Made by a program: the position numbers and the translations under genes. Source: JADKHC01 sp047600805 (GTDB lineage Bacteria > Verrucomicrobiota > Verrucomicrobiia > Opitutales > Opitutaceae). From it: a DNA stretch of 64,000 nt. Under the pieces are notes generated by a model that made no database searches, had not been told where the DNA came from, and saw only the letters and a program-made list of their open reading frames with translations. The stretch spans positions 186,001-250,000 of the forward strand of contig JASGKG010000001.1 of the NCBI GenBank assembly GCA_047600805.1, written 5' to 3'. Below are positions 7,933-17,293 of this stretch, one piece after another. Every line of letters begins with the position of its first letter. The first letter of the stretch is position 1.

Positions 7933-9972
7933 ATGTCGCTTCGTCTATCTCGTGCTTTAGCCATCTTGTTTTTGACTCTCGCGGTGCTCGGGTCGGTTCG
8001 AGCCGCGAGAGTGATGGAGGAACTCGGCCGTGGCGTCGTCGCGGTTCAAGAAGCCGATGGCAAAGTGTTCGTCAGCTGGCGGCTGCTCGCGACCGATCCA
8101 GAGAATATCGCGTTTAATCTTTATCGCGCGACCGCGCCTGCGCCGCGAACTGAACGGCGATTCGGCCCGCGCCCTGACGGAATGGGTCCGCCGCGGGGCG
8201 GCGATCGCCCGCAGAATCCCAATCGTCCGGCCTTGGTGCCGCCGCCGGATTTTGCCGCGGGTACAGTTTGTCTGAACAAAGAACCGCTGAGCGGTCCCAC
8301 GTGGTTTCTGGATCGCGAGCCGCACCTGGATCGAGAGACAAAATATTCTGTGCGTCCGGTGATCGACGGCAAGGAAGGCGAGCCGAGCGCGCCGTTTGTA
8401 TTGCAAGCCAATGCGGCGCCGCTGCCGTATGTTTCGATTCCGTTGCAAACGCCGGAAGGTTACACGCCAGGCGATGCGTCGGTCGGCGATCTCGATGGTG
8501 ACGGTGAATACGAGATTGTTCTCAAACAGGAACAACGTCCCATGGACAACGGCCGCGGTGGCCGGACCGGCGAGACGTTACTGCAGGCTTACAAAGTCGA
8601 CGGGAAGCTTCTCTGGACGATTCGTCTTGGCAAAAACATCCGCGAGGGAGCGCATTACACTCAATTCATGGTTTACGATTTGGATTCCGATGGTCGCGCG
8701 GAAGTCGCCTGCAAAACGGCCGACGGCACGATTGACGGAATCGGCAAACCGATTGGCGACCCGAGCGCGGATCATCGAAACGAACAAGGCCACGTCGCCA
8801 ACGGCCCGGAGTTTCTCACCGTCTTCGACGGTTTAACCGGTGCGTCGCTCGCAACCATGCCGTACGTCCCAGCCCGCCATCCGACGAAAGCCGATCCGAC
8901 GCCGGAGGAGATGAAAGAAATCTGGGGAGACGATCACTACAACCGCAGCGAACGTTATCTCGCCTGCGTGGCTTATCTGGACGGCGAGCGTCCGAGCCTG
9001 GTGATGTGTCGTGGTTATTATACGCGCGCGGTGCTGGCGGCGTGGGATTTTCGCGACGGCAAACTCAGCCAACGCTGGGTTTTCGACAGCGATGATGGCA
9101 CGCCCGGCAATGAGAAGTTCCGCGGACAGGGGAACCACAATCTATCGGTAGCCGATGTCGACGCTGACGGCAAAGACGAGATTGTTTACGGCGCGTGCGT
9201 GATCGACGACAACGGCAAAGGCCTTTACTCGACCGGCTGGGGGCATGGCGATGCGCTGCATGTCGGCGATTTGGTTCCGTCGAATCCAGGTTTGGAGATT
9301 TGCGACATTCAAGAGCGTTTCGATAAGGAAGGCCTCAGCATGCGAGACGCGCGCAGCGGCCGGCCGATCTTCGCAATTCCAGCAGTGAAGGCCGACGAAG
9401 AAGGCGGCGACAAAGGCGAAGGCCCTGGTCGTGGCAACTCGTTTAACATCGATCCACGTTTCCCCGGTGCAGAGTCGTGGGCGGCGGGCGCTGGTATGGA
9501 CGGTATTTATGATGCGACGGGAAAACAAATTCTCGCGCAACGCCCGCGCGGCATGCCCTGCAATTTCGGGATTTTTTGGGATGGCGATTTGCTGCACGAG
9601 CTGCTCGATCAAAATCGAATTGTGAAGTGGAACTGGGAAACCGAGCAGGTCGAACCATTGCTCGTCGCCCACGCCTGCACATCGGATAACGGCACGAAAG
9701 CGACGCCCGCGATAAGTTGTGATTTCTGGGGGGATTGGCGCGAGGAAGTGATCTGGCGCACACGTGACAACAAAGAGCTTCGCATCTATACCACAACGAT
9801 TCCGACGAAGCACCGTCTGTTTACGCTCATGCACGACGCGCAGTATCGGTTGAGCGTCGCCTGGCAGAACGTCGCCTACAACCAACCGCCGCATCCAAGT
9901 TTTTATCTCGACGAAAAAGCGCCATTACCGACTCGTCCAGCGATACAATATCCTTCGAAAACCTCCAAATAG
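7933..9972 (+). CDS. Rhamnogalacturonan lyase, PL11 (YesW/YesX type)
   Basis: A 679-residue secreted lyase that cleaves the Rha-GalA backbone of rhamnogalacturonan I by beta-elimination. It has a signal peptide (MSLRLSRALAILFLTLAVLG) and the PL11 opening MEELGRGVVAVQEADGKVFVSWRLL. The eight-bladed propeller follows, with many calcium-binding Asp/Gly loops such as GDLDGDGEYEIV, YDLDSDGRAEVACK and ADVDADGKDEIVYG. The C-terminal block FWGDWREEVIWRTRDNKELRIY is diagnostic. Residues near 65-90 and 475-490 contain Gly/Pro/Arg-rich insertions. It lies between GH105 and CE12 with tiny gaps, so the three are co-transcribed. Confidence 0.95.
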   Translation: MSLRLSRALAILFLTLAVLGSVRAARVMEELGRGVVAVQEADGKVFVSWRLLATDPENIAFNLYRATAPAPRTERRFGPRPDGMGPPRGGDRPQNPNRPALVPPPDFAAGTVCLNKEPLSGPTWFLDREPHLDRETKYSVRPVIDGKEGEPSAPFVLQANAAPLPYVSIPLQTPEGYTPGDASVGDLDGDGEYEIVLKQEQRPMDNGRGGRTGETLLQAYKVDGKLLWTIRLGKNIREGAHYTQFMVYDLDSDGRAEVACKTADGTIDGIGKPIGDPSADHRNEQGHVANGPEFLTVFDGLTGASLATMPYVPARHPTKADPTPEEMKEIWGDDHYNRSERYLACVAYLDGERPSLVMCRGYYTRAVLAAWDFRDGKLSQRWVFDSDDGTPGNEKFRGQGNHNLSVADVDADGKDEIVYGACVIDDNGKGLYSTGWGHGDALHVGDLVPSNPGLEICDIQERFDKEGLSMRDARSGRPIFAIPAVKADEEGGDKGEGPGRGNSFNIDPRFPGAESWAAGAGMDGIYDATGKQILAQRPRGMPCNFGIFWDGDLLHELLDQNRIVKWNWETEQVEPLLVAHACTSDNGTKATPAISCDFWGDWREEVIWRTRDNKELRIYTTTIPTKHRLFTLMHDAQYRLSVAWQNVAYNQPPHPSFYLDEKAPLPTRPAIQYPSKTSK

Positions 9973-9983
9973 ATCTGCCCGCT

Positions 9984-11681
9984 ATGAAATCTCGTTTAAT
10001 CGGAACGTTTGCTTTTTTCGCCGCCGTAGCCATCGCGTTGGCCCAGCCTCCGGCGCCACAGGCGGCGGTGAACACCGACCCGGGCACACGACCGATCGTT
10101 TTGCCAGAGCCCGCGAATCCGAAATTGCCGACGCTTTTCTTGATTGGCGATTCCACCGTGCGCAACGGTCGCGATGACGGGCAGGGCAAAGGTATTGAAG
10201 GCCAGTGGGGTTGGGGTAATCCTATCGCGGCGTTTTTCGATCAGAATAAAATCAATGTTGTTAACCGCGCGGTCGGCGGGCTCAGCAGTCGCACGTATCT
10301 GACGAGCGGACACTGGGAGCGCACGCTGGCATTGGTGAAGGCCGGCGACTTTGTGGTCATGCAGTTCGGCCACAATGACGAAGCGCCGGTGAACGATGAC
10401 AAACGTGCGCGTGGGACGCTGGCTGGCGTGGGCGACGAAACGCAAGAAATCGACAATATCCTCACCAAGAAGCACGAGGTCGTGCACACATACGGCTGGT
10501 ATCTGCGGAAGTTTGTGAACGACACGCGAGCCAAAGGCGCCACGCCGATCATTTGCTCACTCATCCCGCGGAAAGCGTGGGACCAGCAGGGCAAAATCAT
10601 TCGTCACAAAGCGACGTACGCCGGCTGGGCGGCGGAAGTGGCGGCACAGGAAAAAGTGCCGTTCATCGATCTCAACGGTGTGGTCGCACAGAAATACGAT
10701 GAGCTGGGCCACGATGCGGTCATGAAGCTTTTTCCCGTTTCCACGCCCGACGAGCACACGCATCCGAACTTCGCAGGTTCCGTTCTCAACGCCCGCGTCG
10801 TGATTGAAGGGCTGAAGTCGATACCGAACTCTCCGCTAGCGGCATTCATCAACGAAAAAGCCGAGCCGACACCCTTGCCTTTCGTGCCGAAGAAAGAAGA
10901 TGACCGGCCGGTGGTCGATGCCTCGAAAGTGAACGAGGAAAAACCACTCGATCCGAAGCTGCCGACGTTTTTTGTCGTCGGTGATTCGACCGTGAAGAGT
11001 GGCGGAAATAAAGGCATGTTCGGCTGGGGCGAACGCATCGCGCCGTTCTTTGACACGACGAAAATCAATGTCGTGAACCACGCGATCGGTGGCCGCAGCA
11101 GCCGCACGTTCTTCACGGAAGGGCGTTGGGCGAAGGTGGTCGCGCAGATGAAGGCCGGCGATTTTGTGATCATTCAATTTGGGCACAACGACGGCGCACG
11201 GATCGGCGATCCTGCTGGCAAGAATCGCGGGTCTGTTCACGGCATCGGCGACGAAACAGCCGAGGATACCAGACCCGATGGTACAAAAGAAACGGTGCAC
11301 AGCTTCGGCTGGTACTTGCGGCAGTACATCGCCGACGCGAAAGCAAAAGGCGCGACGGTGATTCTCTGCTCGCCGGTCCCGCACAAGGACAAGTGGGAAA
11401 ATGGCCGCGACTTCGCTGACTACGCGGAGTGGGACGCGGAGGTCGCGAAAAATACAGGCGCACTCTACTTCGATCTCACGGAAATCGTCAGCGACGGCTA
11501 TAAAAAGATCGGTGCGGAGAAAGTCGCCACGTTTTTCGCCGACCAGCGCACGCATACGACGGATGCAGGCGCCGAGTTCAATGCGGCGTGTGTCGTCGCG
11601 GGTTTGAAATCGCTTTCCGGAAACCCGCTCGGCGCATTTTTTTCGGAAAAGGGAAAAGCAGTCTCGGTTGCACAACCTTAA
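9984..11681 (+). CDS. Double-domain CE12 rhamnogalacturonan acetylesterase
   Basis: A 565-residue secreted esterase with two consecutive SGNH-hydrolase domains of the RhgT/YesT type, each able to remove acetyl groups from rhamnogalacturonan. Domain 1 (about residues 45-285) shows FLIGDSTVRNG, AVGGLSSRT, VMQFGHND and DEHTHPNFAG. Domain 2 (about 325-555) shows FVVGDSTVKSG, AIGGRSSRT, IIQFGHNDG and DQRTHTTDAG. All four SGNH blocks, including the catalytic Ser and the C-terminal Asp/His pair, are kept in both copies. The linker is charged and Pro-rich. Typical CE12 enzymes have one domain, so this looks like an internal tandem duplication. It begins 11 bases after PL11. Confidence 0.92.
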   Translation: MKSRLIGTFAFFAAVAIALAQPPAPQAAVNTDPGTRPIVLPEPANPKLPTLFLIGDSTVRNGRDDGQGKGIEGQWGWGNPIAAFFDQNKINVVNRAVGGLSSRTYLTSGHWERTLALVKAGDFVVMQFGHNDEAPVNDDKRARGTLAGVGDETQEIDNILTKKHEVVHTYGWYLRKFVNDTRAKGATPIICSLIPRKAWDQQGKIIRHKATYAGWAAEVAAQEKVPFIDLNGVVAQKYDELGHDAVMKLFPVSTPDEHTHPNFAGSVLNARVVIEGLKSIPNSPLAAFINEKAEPTPLPFVPKKEDDRPVVDASKVNEEKPLDPKLPTFFVVGDSTVKSGGNKGMFGWGERIAPFFDTTKINVVNHAIGGRSSRTFFTEGRWAKVVAQMKAGDFVIIQFGHNDGARIGDPAGKNRGSVHGIGDETAEDTRPDGTKETVHSFGWYLRQYIADAKAKGATVILCSPVPHKDKWENGRDFADYAEWDAEVAKNTGALYFDLTEIVSDGYKKIGAEKVATFFADQRTHTTDAGAEFNAACVVAGLKSLSGNPLGAFFSEKGKAVSVAQP

Positions 11682-11700
11682 TTTTTCAGGGGAAGCATTC

Positions 11701-12834
11701 ATGCGTGCACGAACGTTCTGGTATTTCATTGGATTGAGCTTCGTGCTTTGCGTCAGCCGAACTGTCGCGTTGGAAAAACCAGACATAACCTACAGGGTAT
11801 TCCAGTTTCCCGCCGATAAAATTCCTCGCGTCGATGGCAACGCCGATGATTGGTCGATTGTTCCCGAAGCGTACGTGATCGGGATCGACCAGTTTCGTGA
11901 CGACTCGAAGAAAGCGCAAAAAGCAGATCCCAAAAACCTCGACGTACATGTGCGCGTGGGTTGGGTCAAAGGACTGAATCGGCTCTATTTTCTCTACGAG
12001 GCGAGTGACGACTATTGGGATTTCGCGCAATCCGGACTTCACAACGACACGTTCGAAATTGTGGTGGACGGTGATGCTTCTGGCGGCCCGTTGATCGACA
12101 AAGGTCACAAAGAATTTTGGACGCCAAGTCGTGTGGGTGAGGCTGCAGCGACTGCGGATGAACGAATTTCTATCGACGAGGCGAACTGGGCGATTCACGG
12201 CGTGCACGCCCAGAACTACCACATCTTTACACCGGCGGTGAACAAGGACTGGTGCATGGTTTGGGGCGTTCCAACGTGGATCAAAGAGCTGCCTTGGGCC
12301 AACGCCGCGCAGTCGTTCAGTTTCAAGCCAAGCGAAGGCGGAAAGTACGTATTGGAATTTTGGATAACGCCCTTCGACTACGCTGGCCCTGAAGGTCCGC
12401 AACGTGCCGTGGAATCCGTGCTGCGCGAAAACAAGATCATCGGTCTTGGCCTCGCCGTGATAGACTACGACGACGTGAACGCGCCCGGACACAATGGCTT
12501 TTGGAATCTTTCGCCGAAGCACACCATGTACGGACACGCCTCGGAATTGTGCGCGTTCAAATTGATGCCGTTCGAGGCAGCGTTGTTACCGAAACTCGCT
12601 GCCCAATGGTCGTGGACGGTGGTCGACATGAATCGACGCCTTGTCGCGTTCAAAGACGAGTCTGTCGGCAAAGTTACCACATGGCATTGGGATTTTGGCG
12701 ATGGCAATAGTTCGGCCGAGCAGAATCCGCAGCACATTTACGCCAAGCCCGGCAATTATGTCATCGTGCTCGAAGTCACCGGTCCCGACGGCACCGCGCG
12801 CCGTTCCAAAGTGTGGGACGTGCAACTGCGTTAG
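11701..12834 (+). CDS. Secreted CBM9-like / PKD-domain protein
   Basis: A 377-residue secreted protein with a signal peptide (MRARTFWYFIGLSFVLCVSR) and a strong ribosome-binding site, AGGGGAAG, which supports the start at 11701. Residues about 35-290 resemble a CBM9-like carbohydrate-binding domain: PRVDGNADDW, RLYFLYEASDDYWDF and DTFEIVVDGDASGG. Residues about 305-377 form a PKD domain (WHWDFGDGNSSAEQNPQHIYAKPGNYVIVLEVTG, seen here in parts). No catalytic motif is recognised. Set between the esterase and GH28, it probably binds pectin or its fragments and helps to target the operon's enzymes. A cryptic enzymatic role cannot be excluded. Confidence 0.8.
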   Translation: MRARTFWYFIGLSFVLCVSRTVALEKPDITYRVFQFPADKIPRVDGNADDWSIVPEAYVIGIDQFRDDSKKAQKADPKNLDVHVRVGWVKGLNRLYFLYEASDDYWDFAQSGLHNDTFEIVVDGDASGGPLIDKGHKEFWTPSRVGEAAATADERISIDEANWAIHGVHAQNYHIFTPAVNKDWCMVWGVPTWIKELPWANAAQSFSFKPSEGGKYVLEFWITPFDYAGPEGPQRAVESVLRENKIIGLGLAVIDYDDVNAPGHNGFWNLSPKHTMYGHASELCAFKLMPFEAALLPKLAAQWSWTVVDMNRRLVAFKDESVGKVTTWHWDFGDGNSSAEQNPQHIYAKPGNYVIVLEVTGPDGTARRSKVWDVQLR

Positions 12835-12851
12835 GCTTTTTCATTTCCCAA

Positions 12852-14651
12852 ATGATATCCCGTTTCGGTGCCAATCGTTTCTTCCTGCTTATTAAGCTGG
12901 TCCCGTTTTTCGTTGCTACGTTAGCGATGTTACGCGCAGCGGACTTCAACGTTCGCGACTTCGGCGCTCGCGGCGACGGTGTGACGCTCGACTCGCCCGC
13001 GATCAACGCTGCGATCGAGGCGGCGGCCGCCGCCGGCGGAGGAACCGTGAAATTCCCCGCGGGACGCTATCTGAGTTTCTCGATCCGGTTGAAAAGCAAC
13101 CTTGCCCTTTTCCTCGATGCCGGCGCTACGATCCTTGCGGCAAAACCTTCACCCGGCTTCGGTAGTTACGATCCCGCGGAGCCGAATGAGCACGATAAGT
13201 ATCAGGATTTTGGACACAGTCATTGGCAGAACAGCCTGATCTGGGGCATCGCCCTGGAAAACGTTTCCATCTACGGCTCTGGTCGCATCGAGGGCACCGA
13301 TGGGCTGACGCGTCGCGGACCGCCCGCAAAAAAGGATGCGGAGCAGAGCGCGGCCGCAACTCCCGATGCCGCCCAACCGAAACCGATCTCGGTCGAGAAT
13401 GGCGAAGAGGCGATTGCGGAGACTGAAACTAAAACCGCGGGCCAGAGCCAACGTCCGCCCCGTCGTTTCAGCATGGAAGGGCAGGGGAACAAGGCGATCG
13501 CCCTCAAGCTTTGTCGCAATGTCATCCTCCGCGACGTCACGATTTTGAACGGTGGTCATATGGCTGTTCTCGCGACGGGCGTGGATAATCTCACGATCGA
13601 CAATCTCAAAGTCGATACGCTCCGCGACGGTTTTGACGTCGATGCGTGTCGCAACGTGCGGATCAGCAATTGCAGCGTGAACTCGCCCCATGACGACGGC
13701 ATTTGCCTGAAGAGTTCCTTTGGACTCGGCGAGGCGCGAGCCTGCGAAAACATTACTATCACCAATTGCCAGGTGACAGGTTACGACGCGGGCTCGTTTC
13801 TTGATGGGACATTCAAACGTACGATGGAACGCGCACCTGACCGCGACGGTCCGACTGGCCGCATAAAGTTCGGTACGGAATCCAACGGCGGCTTCAAGAA
13901 CATCACGATTTCGAACTGCGTCTTCGATCGCTCGCGGGGGCTTGCCCTCGAAACGGTCGACGGTGGCGTGATTGAGGACGTGACGATTTCTAATATCACC
14001 ATGCGTGAGGTATCGAACTCGCCGCTCTTCCTAAGGCTCGGCGCCCGGCTGCGTGCGCCCGCTAATACGCCTGTCGGCGCGATCCGTCGTGTTACGATCA
14101 GCAACGTTGTCGTGTCGGACGCCGATGCACGTTATGCGTCGATCATCGCGGGAGTTCCGGGGCATCCGATCGAAGACGTTTTGCTGAGCAACATCCGCAT
14201 TCATTACCGTGGAGGACTCACTATGCAGCACGTCGCCGAGCAGCCCACCGCGCTCACGAATCACTTTTTCCAGCGCGCGCCTGGGCAGCGTTTTCAACCC
14301 GGCGCGGAGCGTCCGACGACGGAACCACGCGAGCTGTTCGACATCCCTGAACGTGAGATTGGTTACCCTGAGCCGAGCATGTTTGGACTTCTTCCCGCCT
14401 ATGGCTTATTCGTGCGCCATGCGAAAGACATCGTCGTGGAAAACGTTGAAGTAAGCTTCGCGAAAGACGACACACGCCATGCCGTTGTGTTGATGGACGT
14501 CGCTGGGATTACGTTTGACCGGTTCAAAGCGCAACGTGTTGGCGATGCCGCTATGTTTGTGTTGCGTGATGTCCGCGACTTCGCCCTTCGCAACAGCCCT
14601 CCCTTGCCCGACAAGATCATCGACAGTGCGACGCAGAAGAGCCTCCCATAA
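12852..14651 (+). CDS. GH28-family protein (divergent polygalacturonase-like)
   Basis: A secreted right-handed beta-helix protein of 599 residues. The start at 12852 gives a signal peptide (ISRFGANRFFLLIKLVPFFVATLAML), and the GH28 opening FNVRDFGARGDGVTLDSPAIN follows. Residues about 155-215 hold a low-complexity Ala/Glu/Gln/Arg insertion. Repeats such as NITISNC recur along the helix. The usual GH28 active-site set is incomplete: HDD stands where GDD is expected, and the GHG and RIK blocks appear as GRI-KFGTES and RGLALE. It may be a rhamnogalacturonan-specific branch or inactive on polygalacturonan. It is the last gene of the plus-strand pectin operon. Confidence 0.85.
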   Translation: MISRFGANRFFLLIKLVPFFVATLAMLRAADFNVRDFGARGDGVTLDSPAINAAIEAAAAAGGGTVKFPAGRYLSFSIRLKSNLALFLDAGATILAAKPSPGFGSYDPAEPNEHDKYQDFGHSHWQNSLIWGIALENVSIYGSGRIEGTDGLTRRGPPAKKDAEQSAAATPDAAQPKPISVENGEEAIAETETKTAGQSQRPPRRFSMEGQGNKAIALKLCRNVILRDVTILNGGHMAVLATGVDNLTIDNLKVDTLRDGFDVDACRNVRISNCSVNSPHDDGICLKSSFGLGEARACENITITNCQVTGYDAGSFLDGTFKRTMERAPDRDGPTGRIKFGTESNGGFKNITISNCVFDRSRGLALETVDGGVIEDVTISNITMREVSNSPLFLRLGARLRAPANTPVGAIRRVTISNVVVSDADARYASIIAGVPGHPIEDVLLSNIRIHYRGGLTMQHVAEQPTALTNHFFQRAPGQRFQPGAERPTTEPRELFDIPEREIGYPEPSMFGLLPAYGLFVRHAKDIVVENVEVSFAKDDTRHAVVLMDVAGITFDRFKAQRVGDAAMFVLRDVRDFALRNSPPLPDKIIDSATQKSLP

Positions 14652-14940
14652 GCGGTTGGGATCTTAGTGTATTTGGATTTTACCGCGGGCTTTTTTTGCA
14701 TGAGCCAGAGTTGCCCTTTGTGAGTCCCAGTTGCCCAACCAAGGAATAGCCGGCCCAGTACAGGATTGGATAGATGACCGGCTTCAGCAGGAAGTGGAAA
14801 ATGAGATGTTCCATCTCACCGAAAGCGGAGTGCGTTGAATCGAGCGATCACTGCTCGTTGCGTCCATTGATGGAGTTGGGCTGAAGAGTTGCCCATGATC
14901 GGGCGTTTTTCCCGAGAGCTCAGTGATGGGGCTCAAAAGG
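14652..14940. other. Intergenic stretch after pectin operon
   Basis: About 290 bases without a gene. Three scattered copies of AGTTGCCC (near 14709, 14728 and 14886) are present, and a T-run follows CCGCGGGC near 14690, which might end transcription of the pectin operon, although no strong stem is visible. I see no RNA gene or open frame that I would support. Confidence 0.4.
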
Positions 14941-15429
14941 TTAGGGTTCGGCCGTCGAAGCGGACGCAACGTTGCCTTTTAGAATTTTGCGGTGGTTCGA
15001 ACTTCGTTTTTCCCATTCATGGAGGAAGTTGAAAACGAAAGCGGACGCCAACGTGATGGTCAGGCTCGTTTTATCTTCTGCCGCTTGCCAACGCGTGTAG
15101 ACGTAAGCACCGATCGTGCACACGACCACCCCGCACGCCAGCTGAAGCACCACCACGACGAGCGCTTGAATGACCGGAGGCGATTTTTTGAACGTCCGCT
15201 GCAAAAGTGACGCCACCCGACTCAACAAAAACAGTGCACAGACAAATCCCGATCCGATCAGTGACAGTTTCAGGACATTAAAAAAACGGACGTCACGAAG
15301 GATGGAAACGACAAGCGCAACTCCAATCATCACGCCAACACTCATTACGGCGGCAATGAAGTTACGTTTTGTCGCCCAGCGGGGTCGAAGCGCGTGGAGA
15401 AAGTCGCGGCGTGAAATCGGGGAACTCAT
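14941..15429 (-). CDS. Hypothetical inner-membrane protein
   Basis: A 162-residue protein that starts with a basic, polar segment (MSSPISRRDFLHALRPRW) and has three or four hydrophobic helices: about residues 25-45, 55-72, 88-110 and a weaker one near 120-140. The C-terminus is charged. I recognise no family. The frame is open for 23 codons upstream of the chosen Met, but that part is not membrane-like and lacks a better start. It is convergent with the pectin operon and has no obvious functional partner. Confidence 0.55.
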   Translation of the reverse strand: MSSPISRRDFLHALRPRWATKRNFIAAVMSVGVMIGVALVVSILRDVRFFNVLKLSLIGSGFVCALFLLSRVASLLQRTFKKSPPVIQALVVVVLQLACGVVVCTIGAYVYTRWQAAEDKTSLTITLASAFVFNFLHEWEKRSSNHRKILKGNVASASTAEP

Positions 15430-15707
15430 TTTTAGAGAAAAGCGTGAGTTGTGCGATGACCTGTTTCTCAGAAGTGAAATGTCGAGGATGGCTTTCACCG
15501 AACAAGCAGCGCGTTGCGAATTGTTCGAATGGATTATGGAACGGGGAATCCAAAGGGGAATGCGCTTGGTTTTAACGGCTGGCTGATTTGGCTCAAGTGG
15601 ATTATTGGGAGTCTTAATCGTGCTCGCCGCGGCTTTTGAACGCGGCTGCTACGGCCAACATATGCCGGCCAATGTGAGCCTGTATTTGTCTGCCACACGC
15701 CTGTCGG

Positions 15708-16481
15708 TTACGAGCGCATCGGGCTGGGGGACGGGCGTCGCCAGAGCAGCATGAGGATGAAGCCGATCAGCGCGCCGCCCAGGTGGGCAAAATGGGCGAT
15801 GCCTCCGCCGAACAGCGAAAAACCGGTAACGCCGGACAAAAGGTCGAGCCCAAGCATGATTGGGATGAAGTATTTGGCAGCGATCGGCACGGGGAGAAAC
15901 ATCAGCGCGAGTTTGGCGTTGGGGTAAAGGATGCCGAACGCGACGAGCACACCGTAGATTGCGCCTGACGCGCCAAGCATTGGTACGGAGTAGATTTTGT
16001 AGAGGCTGACAAACGCTGCTTCAGCTCCCGGTTGGAATGATCCCTGGTTAGCGCTGAAAAACGCTACGATCGTCCGGGGGCCGGCGGCCAGAAGAGATCG
16101 GATCGCATCGGGTGTGAGTCCGTCGGCGACCAAGTGCGCGTGGAGAACGTTAAACTGATGAGCGTTCACAGCGTTGTGAACCAACGCCGCGCCGATGCCG
16201 CAGAGAAAGTAGAAGAGGAGAAAACGTCGTGTCCCCCATTGCCGCTCCAGCAGTGCGCCAAACGAGACGAGCGCGAACATGTTAAAAAGGATGTGGCTGA
16301 TGCCGCCGTGCAGAAACATGTAGGTGACATATTGCCATGCTGAGAAGTTCGGATTTAGCGGATACCAAAACGCGCCCTGATCGATCAGCCAGGTTCTCGC
16401 GTTTGGCAAAACGAGCCCAGCCACAAAGGCGACGGCGTTCGCAATAACTAGACCGAGAACAGCAGGCAGAAGACGAATCAT
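15708..16481 (-). CDS. Rhomboid-family intramembrane serine protease
   Basis: A 257-residue membrane protein. The first helix is MIRLLPAVLGLVIANAVAFV, followed by the loop ending WQYVTYMFLHGGISHILFNMFAL, in which the HxxxN pattern is typical of rhomboids. The catalytic Ser lies in MLGASGAIYG and the catalytic His in IAHFAHLGGALIGF, with the GxxxG-like helix packing expected of the fold. It should cleave substrates within or near membrane helices. A 90-residue insertion between helices 3 and 4 (about 120-165) is longer than usual. The frame is open 45 codons upstream, but the Met at 16481 begins the first membrane helix and is preferred. Confidence 0.9.
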   Translation of the reverse strand: MIRLLPAVLGLVIANAVAFVAGLVLPNARTWLIDQGAFWYPLNPNFSAWQYVTYMFLHGGISHILFNMFALVSFGALLERQWGTRRFLLFYFLCGIGAALVHNAVNAHQFNVLHAHLVADGLTPDAIRSLLAAGPRTIVAFFSANQGSFQPGAEAAFVSLYKIYSVPMLGASGAIYGVLVAFGILYPNAKLALMFLPVPIAAKYFIPIMLGLDLLSGVTGFSLFGGGIAHFAHLGGALIGFILMLLWRRPSPSPMRS

Positions 16482-17293
16482 CCACAGACTTTGCTGGTGC
16501 TTGTCGCGGGCTGCAACTCCGCGAAGGAGATGGTGCGGGTGAGGACACGGGACATTATTTCTCCGAGGAGAGTTTGCGTGGTGCCCGGCTTCTCTTTGAG
16601 AAAGAATGTCGGACAAATACCCAACCGCCCTGTAGGGGAAACCATTAACTTTGAAAATGTGTCCCGAGTTAGGGTGGTTTGTTAACGGCTGATTTTGGGA
16701 AACAACCGGGATCGTTCATATTTAATTAACAAAGTTGAGCAGGGATCGTGACGCGAATAACACTTGTCCCTTGGATTCTGGTTCGTTTGATCGCCGCACT
16801 GTGAATGCCACTCTCACGCTAGCGAATACTGCGATCGAAAATTTGGAGAACCCGCCCCGTGTTCTCGGGCATAAGGCAACCGTGCTCGACGGGAAATTTT
16901 CATTTGCTGAGCCGTCGACGAAGATATCTGAGGAGGGAATGCCTCCGCCTTTTCGCGTATGCGTATTTCTTGGCACATCGCGTGCACCGCGGCGCGGAGT
17001 TATCAATGAGACGCAGAAAATTCTCGGCTATTTGATCTCGATCGCGGGATGGGACGTTCGGCTTTGCGACTGGTTAGCCAGCATCAGGGATTCGCGGCCC
17101 TACGGTGCGGAATTTGTGGAGGAGGCATCGAGGGCGAAGGTTAAAATGACGATAGATGGAGGTTCGTCGAAACGAAAGCGCGAGGTCGTGGCTGCTGCGA
17201 AGAGCACCGCTGGTATTCCGATCAGCGCGGCAAAGACACCTGATCCAAACTGCAAGGCGGTGCTGGTCTAGTGTGCAGCCCGTGGAATCAAGG
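16482..17293. other. Region without a confident gene
   Basis: About 810 bases between the rhomboid and a lipoprotein gene. Both strands have open frames (plus strand 16735-17271; minus strand 16722-17006 and shorter), but none has a recognisable domain, a good ribosome-binding site or convincing composition. A short minus-strand frame around 17100-17270 has a hydrophobic segment (FAALIGIPAVLFAAA) and might be a tiny membrane peptide. I cannot decide among these from sequence alone. Confidence 0.4.

Noticed and set aside
16735..17271. 178-codon plus-strand open frame in the region between rhomboid and lipoprotein genes
   Set aside because: No recognisable domain, no ribosome-binding site, and competing frames on the other strand; not enough to call a gene.
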